This document shows, piece after piece, positions 23,122 to 34,924 of a DNA stretch of 64,000 bases. Position 1 is the stretch's first letter, and each line of letters starts with the position of its first letter. The DNA is taken from contig OY743177.1 of the NCBI GenBank assembly GCA_963555705.1, forward strand, positions 56,812,096 through 56,876,095. Direction: 5' to 3'. The stretch comes from Ligustrum vulgare (lineage: Eukaryota; Streptophyta; Magnoliopsida; Lamiales; Oleaceae). The translations under genes and the position numbers were made by a program. The notes beneath the pieces were generated by a model. That model worked only from the letters and a program-made list of their open reading frames with translations. It was not told the DNA's origin and did not search any database.

Positions 23122-24794
23122 TGTTCACTTATTTTGTAGTGCGCAAAATATCTCACAAGTGTACGAATCGTGACAAGTAATAAAGTAGACAAAAGAGTCC
23201 GGATTATCGTCCCCACGAGGATTGCAATTAAGCATTTTTTTGGTTTTCACTAATTTTTTTTTTTTTTTACAATACTTAATTTCAATCATCCATTAAAAGT
23301 CAATATCATTGACTTTTCAACCAAATCACAACAATTCATTCCCCTAAAAATTACTATTCATTTAAAAAAAAAAAACTATTTTTAAACAATATCAAACACA
23401 CTCTAAATATCAAAATGTGTTAGTTCTCGACTCTATTTGAAAGGTCGATTGGTGATTTTTAATTAAAACTAAAATAAGCAATTATTCTAATTAAATGCAA
23501 TGAAAATAAATAAACAATAGAAATCTTTGTTTTTCTAAAGTAATGGTAAAAGTGTTGGGACACACAATTTCACCATAATTAATACTACTAGTTCCATTCA
23601 TCAAGTTTTATTCCTATAAAAGTCCTCAATCAAATTCACGAATGCATATTGCAATTCCATTCTCTAGTTTAAATTAATTCTATAGCTAAGTTAACAATGT
23701 ATCTCTAAGGAGGGTCCTAATTATTCCTTAATTAGGTGCATGAAATACAAGAATTCAAATAATGATCGTAATAATAACAAAAGTTTATCTCTACTTTTCA
23801 TTCAATTACTAAATTTTATTCCACGATCTAAATTGTTAACTCACACCTCGGATTATGAAAACAACTCATAAAATCTATGAATTAATGGCTAATTAATTCA
23901 TGTATTAAACAAAAAATAAAATTAACACATGCAACAGATATGCAAAACTTGAATTATGAAATTAATTAATAGCATAAAACTATGTTACATCATTTGTCAC
24001 AATTAAAAATTAGTTGTTCATCACAATTGAATTTAAAAAGTAGCAAAATAACAAATAAACATGTTGAGTTTATCAAATTAACAAGAGAAAAAGGAAGTCT
24101 TGCACTAAGAATCAATTTCTTGTTGTTGATCTACAATTCCCAAGCCCTTATCTTTCTTTGATCTCCCAAGAATTTGATGTTAAATGTTGTGTAATTGTGT
24201 TTAAGAGGTTGTGCAAAGGTCCGGAATTTGTGCCCTATATGTTATATATATATAGGTTTAGGCGAAATCTAGGTTAATTTGGAGAAGAATGGACAAAATT
24301 CATGTTTAAAGCCCATAATCACGTCCCAGTCGAAAAGATCGCAAGAAAAATAAGTGCAGTCACGTGGTGATAGGATTTCAGATTCGCATGTTTCTGGACA
24401 GGTCGTGCGATCCCGTAGTATAACCTCGCACGGCCACGTGGTTTTACCGTTCCCGTGCAATTTTGTCTTTCATTTCTTGCAACATAGTCCTCATCTTTTA
24501 TTTGCGCCTCAAGTCCTTCATCTTCTAATTTGATCAATTTAGTACTCACACTTTTGAATCTTCCAATTTAGCTCCACGTTACTTCATGATTAACCTCCTC
24601 AGTCTCCAAGTGATACAACTTAGCTTCAATTATCATCTAATTGTTCGTTATTTTCCTCAATGGCTTCATTCTTTTTATTTTAGGATAAAATTTGAAATAA
24701 AACCAAATGATAACAAATTAGACATAATTTATTCTTGAACGACAATATAATACACGAATTTTTAGATAAATAAGTGTATAAAATACACTTACCA
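23122..24794 (-). mobile_element. Solo LTR (TGRTAAGTG superfamily)
   Basis: 1673 bp. On the minus strand it begins TGGTAAGTGTATTTTATACA (24794) and ends with GAACA at 23122, flanked by ACTTT (23117-23121) and ACTTC (24795-24799), a 5-bp target duplication with one mismatch. It matches in layout and sequence the LTRs at 27407, 32271 and 48159: cleavage-end block (CACAAGTGTACGA...), the TTGTTAACTCACAC block and a central GC-rich block (24395-24460) with GCACGG/CCGTGC-type inverted motifs. It has no coding content. Confidence 0.85.
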
Positions 24795-24799
24795 ACTTC

Positions 24800-25080
24800 T
24801 TGTTAAACTTGATTTTCCATTCCAAGTAAGCTCCTTAGCCTGATAAAGTCTTCATACTCGAGTGGCTTGGTGAAGATATCAGCTACTTGATCTTGAGTCT
24901 TTGTGGACTTCAATTGTACATAATTTATTGTGATGCATTCTCTTATATAACGATAGCTTATGTCAATGTTTTTGCTCTAATCATGGTAGACTTAATTTTT
25001 CGCTTAGGTCATTGCTGGTTTATTATCTACCACTACTTCAGCCAGCTCTTCGTATTATAAATCCACATACATTAGATTCG
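24800..25080 (-). pseudogene. Copia RNase H C-terminal remnant
   Basis: Minus-strand translation gives DNKPAMT, then the damaged YHD-SKNIDISYRYIRE, VQLKSTKTQDQVADIFTKPL and EYEDFIRLRSLLGMENQ. This is the C-terminal RNase H signature of Copia elements (family pattern AKNPVxHxRSKHIDIxYHFIRE...VADIFTKPL). Stops interrupt it, and the upstream reverse transcriptase is missing. Confidence 0.85.
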
Positions 25081-25154
25081 CCAATAAAATATTATTTTAA
25101 GCAAAAATGATGAATTTTGTAATAAATCGGAAAAAAAAAATACAAAACTTCAAA

Positions 25155-25218
25155 AGGATTCAAACGCAGCCTTTCACATGAACAATCAAATGCGTTACCA
25201 TTACACCATAAGTGGTCT
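25155..25218 (-). other. tRNA-like relic (possible SINE head)
   Basis: Minus strand: TTATGGTGTAATGGTAACGC resembles an A box, and GCGTTTGAATCC resembles a B box about 35 bases later, followed by a T-rich tail. The stem positions are not well paired, so it is not a working tRNA gene. A tRNA-derived SINE head or decayed tRNA copy fits best. Confidence 0.4.
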
Positions 25219-25374
25219 TTGTTTTCATTATAAATTCTATATAAAACAAGGGAAAATTACATGTAACCCTATATTCAAAGTTCAATTTGAAGAAAAAATT
25301 ATTTTTGAAAATTAGGTGTTAAATTAAAAACTAATAATAATAAGTAACTCCCAAAATCGAGTTCATCTCTCTCT

Positions 25375-25965
25375 ATTCCATTTTTGCATCATCGATTTCA
25401 CACCCTTTCCTCTCCGACTACCAAAGCCACCACCGGCGATGATGTCTCCAGCGAAGTGCTCCCCCATCGCTGTGAAACGTCTAGAATCTCCCCCAAATCA
25501 TCCATTCATGCCCTCTTTCACTCTCCCACACAAGACCACCGTCTCTCTCAAACTTAAAAAACTGGTTGCCAGAGGCGGTGATATTTGTGGTTGGCGTAGA
25601 TGAAGTCACGCAATGGAGATGCCTCCTGTGCATACCGCGCCTCTTCTATGGTGGTTGGATAGGTGTGGCAATTTTCGGTATTCCACTTGTGGATTAGGCA
25701 TTCTGCAGTAGTCGTTGCTGCTTCGATGGTGTGTGTGCAGTTGCGATTTGTGGTGGTGGTGCAGTGGTTGTGCAATCGTGGTTGTGGTGAGGTGGCAGGA
25801 TGGGGAGAGGGGCGGTCACGGTGTGGCGGTGATTTAGCAAAACCTAGCTTCAATTCGGTTTCGGGGACAGGGACCTTAGGTTGTAAATTAAATGATTTCT
25901 GGGACTTGAGGTGCAATTTCTCCATAGTTTGGTTTTTTGCACTTCATTTCTTCGAAGTTTGTTAA
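25375..25965. other. GC-rich patch, unrecognised
   Basis: Clearly higher GC than its surroundings, with CCACCACCGGCGATG-like and GTGGTTGTG-like low-complexity stretches. Open frames exist on both strands (for example 25663-25965 plus and 25554-25925 minus), but the encoded proteins are low in complexity (His/Thr/Pro or Val/Trp/Gly rich) and resemble no family I know. A captured gene fragment inside a transposon, or a decayed UTR, are possible. Confidence 0.4.
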
Positions 25966-26039
25966 GAGATTAAAGTTGGTTACTTGATATTATGAAACTC
26001 ATAATTCAACTTCCAAAAATTATAAAATTTGATGTGACT

Positions 26040-26300
26040 AAATTAGATAAATGTGATTAAAATATTGATAATTGTGACTTCTGCGACTTGTGACGAGTAC
26101 GAAATGTGATCAATTATTAGGTAATGTTACCAAAATTTTGATTGATTGTAATGTTGTGCGACATGTGATCATGTGAAATGTGACCAAAAAACGAGTACGT
26201 TGTGACCAATAAATAAATAATATGTGACAATTATGGGTAATTGTGACAAAAAATATTGACTAATCGTGGCAAAGAATACAAATAAGTTGTGATTTGGTGT
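26040..26300 (+). repeat. Dispersed TGTGACCAAT/TGTGATCA motif array
   Basis: Short motifs of the form TGTGAC(C/A)AA and TGTGATCAATT recur about every 20-40 bases. The same motif family appears in the 110-125 bp repeats at 26655-26985, so both probably derive from the same element. Confidence 0.5.
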
Positions 26301-26382
26301 TATTTGAGGCTTTTTATTTAAATATTATATTAGTTTTAGTTTTATATATAAATATAATTATTTTTATATTATATATAGCACC

Positions 26383-26560
26383 TGTTTGGCTCCCTTTTTT
26401 TATAAACCAAATTTATTCAATACTCAATTTCAACCATCTATTTTAGTCAAGCCTACCATTTTCAACTTTTCAAATATCTTTTAACTGCACATCCTTCCAA
26501 AATTACTATTCCAAAATATAATTTTTTTTCAAATAATGGGTCTCAAACAAGGGCATAATA
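26383..26560. mobile_element. Small MITE (CCTGTTTGG ends)
   Basis: The left end CCTGTTTGGCTCC and the right end with TCTCAAACAAGGG are inverted repeats, with no coding sequence between them. A second member is at 45169-45355 (CCCCTGTTTGGTACC...TCTCAAACAGGGACC), with similar internal text (TTACTATTCCA, AATGGGTCTCAAACA). The two copies support each other. Confidence 0.65.
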
Positions 26561-26654
26561 TTATATTTATTAATAACCATTTAACACCAGATTTTTTTAT
26601 TTTTTATTTTTTAAAATAAGTTTTTATTTTTAAAGAGTTAACCTAATATCTAGT

Positions 26655-26985
26655 GGTGGGTTGGCAGTGGAGGTGAAATTGGTGATTAAGTTTGTAATTG
26701 TGACTGAAATGTTACTTTATATGATCAACTGTGACTTTACTGATGAGATGTTGTGGGGGTGGGGTGGTAGTGAAATTTGAGATTAAATTTATAATTGTGG
26801 CTAAAATGTGACATTGTGTGGCCAATTATGACTTTACTGGTGGGTTGGGATGGTGGGGTGGGTGAGGGTGAGGGTGAGGGGTGGGTTGGCTATGAAATTT
26901 ATAATCATGATTGAGATGTGATTTTGTGTGATCAATTGTGACTTTCTGGGGTGGGGTGGGGTGGGGTGGGGTGGGGTGGGACGGT
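26655..26985 (+). repeat. Diverged 110-125 bp tandem repeats with (GGGGT)n
   Basis: Three units share the order: GGTGGGTTGG-like G-rich block, TGAAATT.GTGATTAA, GTAATTGTGACTGAAATG, ATCAACTGTGACTTTACT. The third ends in seven GGGGT units (26947-26981), which is G-quadruplex-prone. The sequence continues the TGTGAC motif family to the left. Confidence 0.75.
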
Positions 26986-28364
26986 CACGGTTTGTTATTA
27001 GTTTGTTTGTTGTTGTTTGAGTTTTATATTGAAAATTATATTAAGTTTAATTTATAATATAATTTTTTTTATATTTTATGTAATATTATATTTATTTATT
27101 TAATAATTATTATAAAACATCATATTTTTAAAAATAAAAATTAAGTTTTTTAAGTTTAAAAATGATACTTCTAGTGTTATAGGTATGTACTTTTCCCTTG
27201 ATCTTTCCACAATTTATTCTGTGAAATTTCAACATCATTGGAAATGTACAAAACAAATGAGAGACGTGAAATCTGAGTTCGAAACTTCTTTTTTTCAGTA
27301 ACAAGAATTATAAACCACTGGTTTGATTAATCGAGTTAGTCGATTGAGAGGGCCCCTTTTTTACTAGATAAAAGTGCAAATTTTCAGGCTATCAAATTGG
27401 AACAAGTGTTCATTCAATACGTAGTGTGAAATTGTACTGTAAGTATATGGGTCGTGACAAGTAATATAATGAACCTAAGAGTCCAGATTATCGTTTCCAC
27501 GAGGATTTCAATCAAGTATCGAAATGTGTTAGATCTAATTTCCATTTGAACAGTCGAAGGATCTTTAATGTTTAAAACTAAAATAAGTAATTATTCTAAA
27601 TAAGTGCACTAATGAATAAAACACGAATGACAAAATGTTTTTCTAAAGTGATTGTAAATGTGTTGGGGTTCACGATTTCACCATAACAAATAATATTAAC
27701 TCCATTTTTCAAGTTTTATTCCTAGAGATGTGTTCAGTCGAATTCACAAATGTTTATTGAAATTCATTTCTGGAGTTTAAATCAATTATATTTAACTAAG
27801 TCAACCACATATTTCTATGGATGGTCATACTTATTCCTTAGCTAAATGCATAAAATATAAGAATTCACTATAGACTGCAATAAAAACAAAAGTATATATC
27901 TACCTTTTATTCAATTACTAGATTCTATTCCATGGTCTAGATTGTTAATTCACCTCTTGAATTATGAAAACAGCCCACAAAATCTATGAATGGGAGATCA
28001 AGTAATTCAAATATTAAACACGATAATATAATCAACACAACAATAAAGTGCAAAACTTGAAGTCTGAAATTACTAAAATAAAACTAGGTTATGTCGTTCA
28101 TCCCAACTATGAATTCAGTTAAACATCACAAAGAAATAATAAATGTAGTAAAAGTAAGTAAACATATTTGGGTTCATTAAATTAATGAAGAAGAAATGAA
28201 ATCTTGCACCAAGATGTTGATTCCTCTTTGCAACCTTCAAAAACTTTTCTTATTTGATTTGCCTCTATTGCTTCATTCACTTGCTTTAAATCTATCTTTT
28301 TTTGTTTTTCCTTTTTTTTTACTCATCTTTTGAATCAATACTTTTCTCATCAACTTTCTAAGTG

Positions 28365-28672
28365 ACCCATGTAGCGAGATTTAGAACGATGACTCCCAAA
28401 TTAGTAGGCTTTAGGGGATCAGGTTCTGAGAACCCTTTAAGGCTTACTTACTAGAGTCACCAAGGTTACAAAGAAAAGTAAAAGATCTTTTGTGTCTTAT
28501 GTGTAAGCCTTCTCTCCCTTAAAATTTCTAGTTGACCCATGTAGCGAGTTTTAGGCTGATAACTCCCAACTCAGATGAATTTAGGGTACCAGGTTTTAAT
28601 ACCTTTAAAAGCTTAATTGCTCGAGCCAAAAAAGTTACGAAGAAAAGAATAAGACTATTATGAGTAGCTAGT
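28365..28672 (+). repeat. Tandem duplication, ~165 bp unit
   Basis: Two copies start with TGACCCATGTAGCGAG (about 28366 and 28534) and run in parallel through GATAACTCCCAA, TTTAGGG, CCAGGTT, AAGGCTTA and GTTACAAAGAAAAG-like blocks. They are diverged by substitutions and small gaps and lie inside the Gypsy element's non-coding part. Confidence 0.8.
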
Positions 28673-28763
28673 GCTGGCTTATACTCATTGACCAAACCTC
28701 CTTCAACCAAGAAAAAATTTTCGGAACTTCAGACCCTCAAACGTTCACAGGCCCTAAGCTAAT

Positions 28764-28780
28764 CCCCCCCCCCCCCCCCC
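28764..28780 (+). repeat. Poly-C tract (17 nt)
   Basis: An uninterrupted run of 17 C in non-coding retroelement sequence. Confidence 0.95.
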
Positions 28781-29189
28781 AAACTGCTCTGGAGCTAGTT
28801 TAGTTTCTAAGTTAAAGATCGGGATGTCTATATATCTAAGGTTAGGAATCATAGTGTTAATCCAAGGTCGAAAAAATTAATATTTCCCCACATATGAAAG
28901 GTATCTCTCCACAAGTAATAATTCGATCATGGCTATGTCACATTCAAAAAATTCTAACACGGATAAGCAATTTAGAAAAGTATTTACATCCAGATGTCAT
29001 CCAAAATTGCTGAAAATCAAGGGAGTCAACCACATCAACTCTCGATAAGAGTACCGGTGGGGCCTATGACAAGATCCAAGCCCAAAGAGGTCCAAGAGTC
29101 GATGACGGGACTCATTTACAAGCTCTGAATTCAAGTCCACGTTGAAAAGAGCGAGATCAAAGTCAATTGCCTATTTTTGGAAGTTCAGG

Positions 29190-29355
29190 CCATTTCGGTC
29201 GATCGAAAGTCACCTCAGTCGACCGAAACTTTGCAAGATTTTTAGAGGTAGCCTCAATCAGTTTCAGCTGATCCTCGTACGATCGAAAGTGCCGTTTTGG
29301 TCGACCATTTGATCGATCAAAACTGCTTCAGTCGACCGCATCGGTTGACCAAAAG
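29190..29355. repeat. Cluster of GGTCGACC/CGATCGAAA palindromic motifs
   Basis: At least six short self-complementary motifs (TCGGTCGATCGAAA, CAGTCGACCGAAA, TACGATCGAAA, GGTCGACCA, GATCGATCA, CAGTCGACCGCA) fall in about 165 bp of otherwise plain sequence. They lie in a segment that looks like LTR-type DNA within the Gypsy element. Confidence 0.8.
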
Positions 29356-31589
29356 TTACTGAACTCAAAAAAGGGGTTTTGTGCAATTTTCCAAATTTCC
29401 TACTTTTCACCATTTGTATTACAAATATCACTTTGGCTTGAAACCCTAGGAGTTTTGGACATTGAAGACTCATTTGAGAGCATTTTGGAAAGGTAAATCA
29501 TTTTCTTATCTTATAACTATTTTTGGAATTTCTTCAACTTTTATTTGAGATAATTATTCTTTTTTTTTTTTTTTTGAATATTTCACAAATATCTTAATAT
29601 TTGCTTTAATCTCTCCTTTGGGTTAGGGTTCTTATTCTTCAGAATTTAGGTTGGGTTAAGCTTAGGTCAAGATCATCCATTTATTACCATTTTTAGTTTT
29701 CTTGGGTTGATTTCAAATAGTTGTAGGAATTTTTGGTTTTAAATACCAAAGGGATTCACATCAAAAATTCTAAATAAAGTAGAAATTCAATATGAATTAT
29801 ATCACTGGTAATAAACAAATGAACTTATCCTTCAAAAAAAAAAAAAACAAATCAACAAAAATTTTTAAATTTTAAATTATATATATATATATATATAAGT
29901 CAAATGAAATTAAACAAAATCAAACTTAAGCGCACAATAAGCAAATGAGGAACATTGAATTCCACCCCAAAACTAAAGTAATACATTGACCTAAATGTAT
30001 GACAAATAGATATAACATATAAAAGCAATACAAAGTAGAGGATTCAAGTACTTACCGAGGTTTTAGGTTGTGAAATCCTTTGTGCCCTTTTCTCGAATGA
30101 TTCATTCATCATTATCCTTTACATGTTTAGGTTGTAAAATCTTTCAACGGTATTTTCTTGCGCATAAGAAATGAAATTAATGTTAAATATCACAAAATGA
30201 CTTATAGATGTTGCCATAACGAAGTAATCTCATCCCCAAACTAAGAATTTTGCAAAATTTTTGAATGTAGAACATGTGTGACTAGTGATTTTCAATACCA
30301 GATATTGCCTCGAAAAATTGAAATTTTTCTTAGACATCTCTGGGCATTTGGGAATTTGTGCATAAGTCTATATCATATTCAAAATTCAAATTAAACGGGT
30401 GTCGTGTGGGTTCGGGAAACAGAGGGATGAAAGTGTAACGTGAGGGTACCATGTGCCTATAGTGGTGTAGTGGGTCATGCAATGATTTCAATCTAGTCCT
30501 TTATGCAATGCAATGAACCAAATCTAGAATTAATGACATATATACGATGAGCATCATGTCAAGATTTTAAGAATTGAATCAACCCAAAATTTCAAGCAAC
30601 AATCACTACTTCAATATAATCCTAGACTATCCTAATCCCAACCTCCATTATCCAAGAAACTCGAAATTTAAAAAATAAAATATAGAGACTTGAAAATTTC
30701 TTTAAAACTTCCAACAATTGGAAATATCTAACCTTGAATTCGATATGGAGGTGATGTAGGCAATGAAATATACTCAGTTGACTTTGAAAAAATTGGATTT
30801 TTTTATTAGAATCGAGTTTGGTGGTGATTTTGGAAGTCGAGAGTCGTTAGTTATGAGTTTGGAACAAACCCTCAAGCCACGGTTAAAAACTAAAAATCTG
30901 TCTACCAAGAGACCCACGCGATCGCATGGAGAAAGTTCCAGTGATTTCATGGTAGCAGTGTTTAGGAACTACTTAATTTATTGACAAAGGTGCGATCACG
31001 CCTATGTCCAGGGCGCAGTCGCGCCCTTACCAACAGTTTTTCCTTCAAAAAATTTCTTTTCGTTTTTGTTTCGAAATCCTGTTTGACCCTAATGTGTTTT
31101 GTAATGCTTGCCACTGACTTCCAAGCCCTATATCCATGTTTTAGGCGTGCGTGTGTGATGGTGATGACGATGAGCCTTTTAATTGAACTAAATATGTAGA
31201 ATGCAAAACAAACCTAAACATGCAAATTAAGGATGCATGTACCTAAAATCTAAGTGTAAAGCAAATATTGAAAACATAATAAATAAAATAGGAAAAAATT
31301 GGTTTGCCTCCCAATAAGCATTTCGTTTATAATCTTAAACCTGACTTTTTGCAAATCTCATTATGGTAGCTTGAAATAAGATCTTGATACCTTGCATTGC
31401 TTGCAATTGCCCGCTTTGCTCTTCTCAACCTTTTTTCACATTGTTCAATTCATAATTTGTGATTCGAGCATCCTCTAGCTTTCTCTCGTGCTTCACTTTG
31501 TTTTCAACTTCTTGCACCACTTCTTCCAACTTGCAGCAACTCTCAATCTGATAATATTCATTTTGTTGCCGGGTTATGCTGAATGTCAC

Positions 31590-32118
31590 TTGTTCATCCT
31601 ACACCCTTAAACTCATTTCCCCTTTCTTAAAGTCTATCAAAGCTCATCCCGTGTCAAGGAAAGGTCTACCAAAAATGAAGGGCATTTTACTGTCCTCTTC
31701 AATGTCTTGAATCACAAAGTCTGCTTGGAAGAATGAACCCCATTCATATGTTGCATATCACAAATTTCCTAAAATGATCTGAGATGAGTGTGTGGATCTT
31801 CATAAGGTAGGCCATGGAAACCGTTGCATGTTGAATTAATAAGTTCAATGAAGTCTTGATTTCTTAATTATTTGTTGGAATAGCTGGCGGTACCACAAAT
31901 GTCATAATATTATCCACTGGTGGAATCATGTAATTCCTCATAGAATGTCCCCCAAGATTTGATTGTTCAATTACAACTTCTGGTTGATTATTTGGATTCA
32001 AATGATCATTTAGGACTCCATCTACTGTCATTTTAAGATCTCGTTGATGTGATGCCTCCAACAGTTGTCGACGCCTCTGTCTGAAGGTGTATTCAATTTC
32101 TAAATAAAAAGCAAACAA
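31590..32118 (-). pseudogene. Gypsy gag N-terminus fused to protease fragment
   Basis: Minus strand, 5' to 3': a frame at 32118-31864 with PEVVIEQSNLGGHSMRNYMI, then in another frame FHGLPYEDPHTHLRS (about 31810-31765) and EICDM, typical of Gypsy gag. A few bases later FQADFVIQDIEED and PFIFGRPFLDTG (31735-31649) appear, followed after a stop by ALIDFKKGEMSLRV. That is the C-terminal half of an Athila/Tat-type protease (family pattern ILGRPFLATxRALID). Everything between mid-gag and mid-protease is gone, so this is a deletion junction. No complete functional domain remains. Confidence 0.82.
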
Positions 32119-32247
32119 TTTGCAACTTTAATATCTTCTTAGCATAAACTAAAAATAAAAATAAATAAATAAATGAAATACAAAAAGTACTAAAATAAAT
32201 TCAAATTAAAGTAAGATCTAATTGATATCGATATTAATATAAATAAT

Positions 32248-32264
32248 CCCCAACAAAGGCGCCA
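32248..32264 (-). other. Primer-binding site (tRNA-Asp type)
   Basis: TGGCGCCTTTGTTGGGG on the minus strand lies a few bases inside the 5' LTR end. It is the TGGCGCCGTTGCCGGGG type with substitutions, as in the neighbouring element at 62745. Confidence 0.8.
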
Positions 32265-32270
32265 AAAACT

Positions 32271-33827
32271 TGTTCACTCAAAACGTATTGTGAAATTGAA
32301 TCGCAAGTGTACGAGTTGTGACAAGTTATATAATAGACAAAAGAGTTCAGATTATTGTTCCCACGATGATTGCAATTAAGTATCGAAATATGTTAGCTCT
32401 AAAATCTATTTGAATAGTCGAATGATCTTTGATATTTAAAACTAAAATAAGTAATTATTCTAAATAAGTACAATAATGAATAAAACACGAATGAAAAAAT
32501 ATTTTTCTAAAGTGATTGTAAAAGTGTTGGGGTCATGATTTCACCATCGCTAATAATATTAATTCCATTCTTCAAGTTTTATTCCTATGTGTTTGGTCGA
32601 ATTCACTAACATATATTGAAATTTCTTTCTCGCGTTTAAATCAATTCTACTTAACTAAGTAAACCACATATTTCTATGGAGTGTCAAAATTATTCATTAG
32701 CTAAATGCATAAAATATAAGAATTCATTATAGACCGTAATAATAACAAAAATGTATCTCTACCTTTTATTCAATTACTAGATTTTATTCCATGGTCTAGA
32801 TTGTTAACTCACCTATCGTATTATGAAAACAATTCACAAAATCTATGAATTAGTGATCAAGTAATTCAAACATTAAACACGACAATAAAATCAACACATA
32901 ACAATGAAGTGCAAAACTTGAAGTCTGAAATTAATAAAATAAAGCTAGGCTACGTCATTCATTCCAACTATAAATTTAGTTACACATCACAAAGAAATAA
33001 TTAACGCAGTAAAAATAAGTAAACATATTTGAGTTCATTAAATTAACAAAGAAGAAAGGAAATCTTTCACCAAAATACTGATTCATCTTTCCAACTTTCA
33101 AATCTCTCACTTTATCTTCTTTCTTTTAATCTCTTTTTTGCCTCTTCAATCGATTGATGAATTATGTGTATGTTTGGAAGGAAGGAGTGCTCAAAATTCG
33201 TGTCTATTCTCTTCTGCATCGTACCTTCAATCAATTGGTCGAGATTAGAGTTTAATATTAGAAGAAACCTTGTTGAATAAGGTAACTAATCTGCTGCGCG
33301 GGATGAGGAGCGATCGCGTACAGTAAGTAGTCGCCGCGATCAAGTGGTATGTTGAAATACCGTTCTAACCATTTAAAGTGTTATGACGCAATTGCACACC
33401 CGTGATCGCGTGATTGTAGGATTATGTGGAATTTTCTTCTTTCAAAAGTGTTTTAAGTAGGTCCTTTTTAATTGCTAGTAAGTCCTGATCTTTCGTTTTG
33501 ATCAATTTGAGCACCCGAACTTCTGAATTTCCTCATTTAAGTCATATCCTCTCTTGATTTCTTCAATTAAGCACTTAAACTTTTGATTTCTTCTAAATTG
33601 TAACCCTGTTGCTTCACGATTTGATCTCATTAAAATCCAAGTTATTTAATTAAGCTTCAATTGTCATCTTTTTTATCTTTATTAGCTTCTATTGCTTCAT
33701 TCACTCGACTTTTGAATAAGAATCGAAATAATAATACATAAAAGTGAAATTAATAGCAGTTATTCTTAAACGACAATAATTTATCCTACTTTTAACATAT
33801 AAGTAGGTGTATAAAATGCACTTATCA
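32271..33827 (-). repeat. 5' LTR of the Gypsy element
   Basis: 1557 bp, in minus orientation TGATAAGTGC...GAACA. It contains the GC-rich central block with GCGATCGCG, GTCGCCGCGATC and GTGATCGCGTG motifs (33300-33410). It is closely related over its length to the solo LTR at 23122-24794 and more distantly to 48159-49909. Confidence 0.88.
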
Positions 33828-33919
33828 ACAAGCCACCTAAAAAATGGATCAAATAATTGGTTCTATTCCAAACTTTCATTGTAAAATGAGTATCTCATAG
33901 CCATTTTTTTATCACGTCT

Positions 33920-34924
33920 TAGGGGTGAACAAATAAACCGTCAACCCGCAAAATCATACCAAACCGTAACAAATGGTTTGGTTTGATTCGATTTCAAATG
34001 TGAAATGGTTTGGTTTAGTTTGAAAATTTTCCAATACCGCCTTAAACGATTTGGTTCGGGTTTCAATTTTCAAAACTGCGGTTTCAAATCGCCAACCCGC
34101 TAAAATTTAAAAAATTATAAAAATAAAAAATAAATGAGAACTTTCAAAAAAAAATATATAGCAGAAACTTATAATATGCCACCAATGTAAGTATGAATAA
34201 ATATGTGTATGGAGGAAAAAAATATTTTTTATGTAGTGATAATCTGTTAAAGGATTTAGTTGCTAGTATTCCCAATAATGAAATGACTTATCCGTATTTT
34301 TATAGCATTTAGCTTATTAAAATTGCAGATGAATTAACTATAATTACTTTCAGGATGCAAATTGTGGTAATACTCTATTGATTTCTCTAATAAAGGCCAA
34401 CTTTTAATTTTAAAAAAAAAATTGCTGCAAAAACTTATATTCCACTAATGTAAATAAGTAAATATATATATGGAGTAAAAAAATAACATTTTTGATGTAA
34501 TGATAAACTGCCAAATGATTAAGACTTGCTTTCTTGGTGAGGAGCTGAATGTCTATACACGCTTCTGAAATATGTTTTCTAAATATGTTTTCTTGCCGAC
34601 TGATTCTCGCTTCATTACGTAATTAGAAGTGAAAATTAATAATTCATCTTGTATTTTTTTCTCTATTAGTGATATAATATATTATTTTGACATATATCAA
34701 CGCTTTAAGTCGAAATTTTAGTCAAATTTTAGTCAAATATATATGCTTAAACTTATTTAGAACGTGTCAATTTGTTTCGTTTGTAAACCGCAAAAAAAAG
34801 TTTGATTTGGTTTGGTTTATAAAATGAAATAGTTTGGTTGGGTTGAAAAAATCACAACCCGCTTTAAATGATTTGGTTTGAAATTTTGTCAAAAACCGTC
34901 CAAATCAAATCGTGTTCACTCATA
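33920..34924. mobile_element. hAT-like MITE, 1005 bp
   Basis: The terminal inverted repeats are TAGGGGTGAACAAAT (33920) and the complement of the right end, TATGAGTGAACACGATTTG. The 8-bp target duplication TCACGTCT/TTACGTCT matches at 7 of 8 positions. Inverted subterminal blocks are rich in TTTGGTTTGGTTT and AACCCGC. There is no transposase. Confidence 0.85.

Larger units (their letters stand above)
22540..25080 (-). mobile_element. Copia 3' end (RNase H and 3' LTR), interrupted
   Basis: Minus-strand order: RNase H remnant (25075-24810), short 3' segment, a nested solo LTR (24794-23122), then the 3' LTR starting TGTTGAATAATAAAC at 23116 and running left through stop-rich AT sequence to an approximate end near 22540 (TGTTGGCC on the plus strand). 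The 5' part of this element is not in the window. Confidence 0.72.
27407..33827 (-). mobile_element. Ty3/Gypsy element with internal deletion
   Basis: ACAAG flanks it exactly on both sides (27402-27406 and 33828-33832). The 5' LTR (right end in this view) is 32271-33827, 1557 bp, beginning TGATAAGTGC and ending GAACA on the minus strand. A tRNA-Asp-type primer-binding site follows. The 3' LTR starts at 27407 and matches the 5' LTR for about 840 bp, to about 28245, with at least one large deletion after that. Between them only a gag N-terminus joined to a protease fragment can be read; reverse transcriptase, RNase H and integrase are missing. The region 28365-31300 is non-coding with tandem and palindromic repeats and may contain another nested LTR. 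The primer type and gag/protease text fit the Athila/Tat side of Gypsy. Confidence 0.88.

Noticed and set aside
25554..25925. 123-codon minus-strand frame (His/Thr/Pro-rich)
   Set aside because: Low complexity, overlapped by a plus-strand frame of similar length, no recognised domain.
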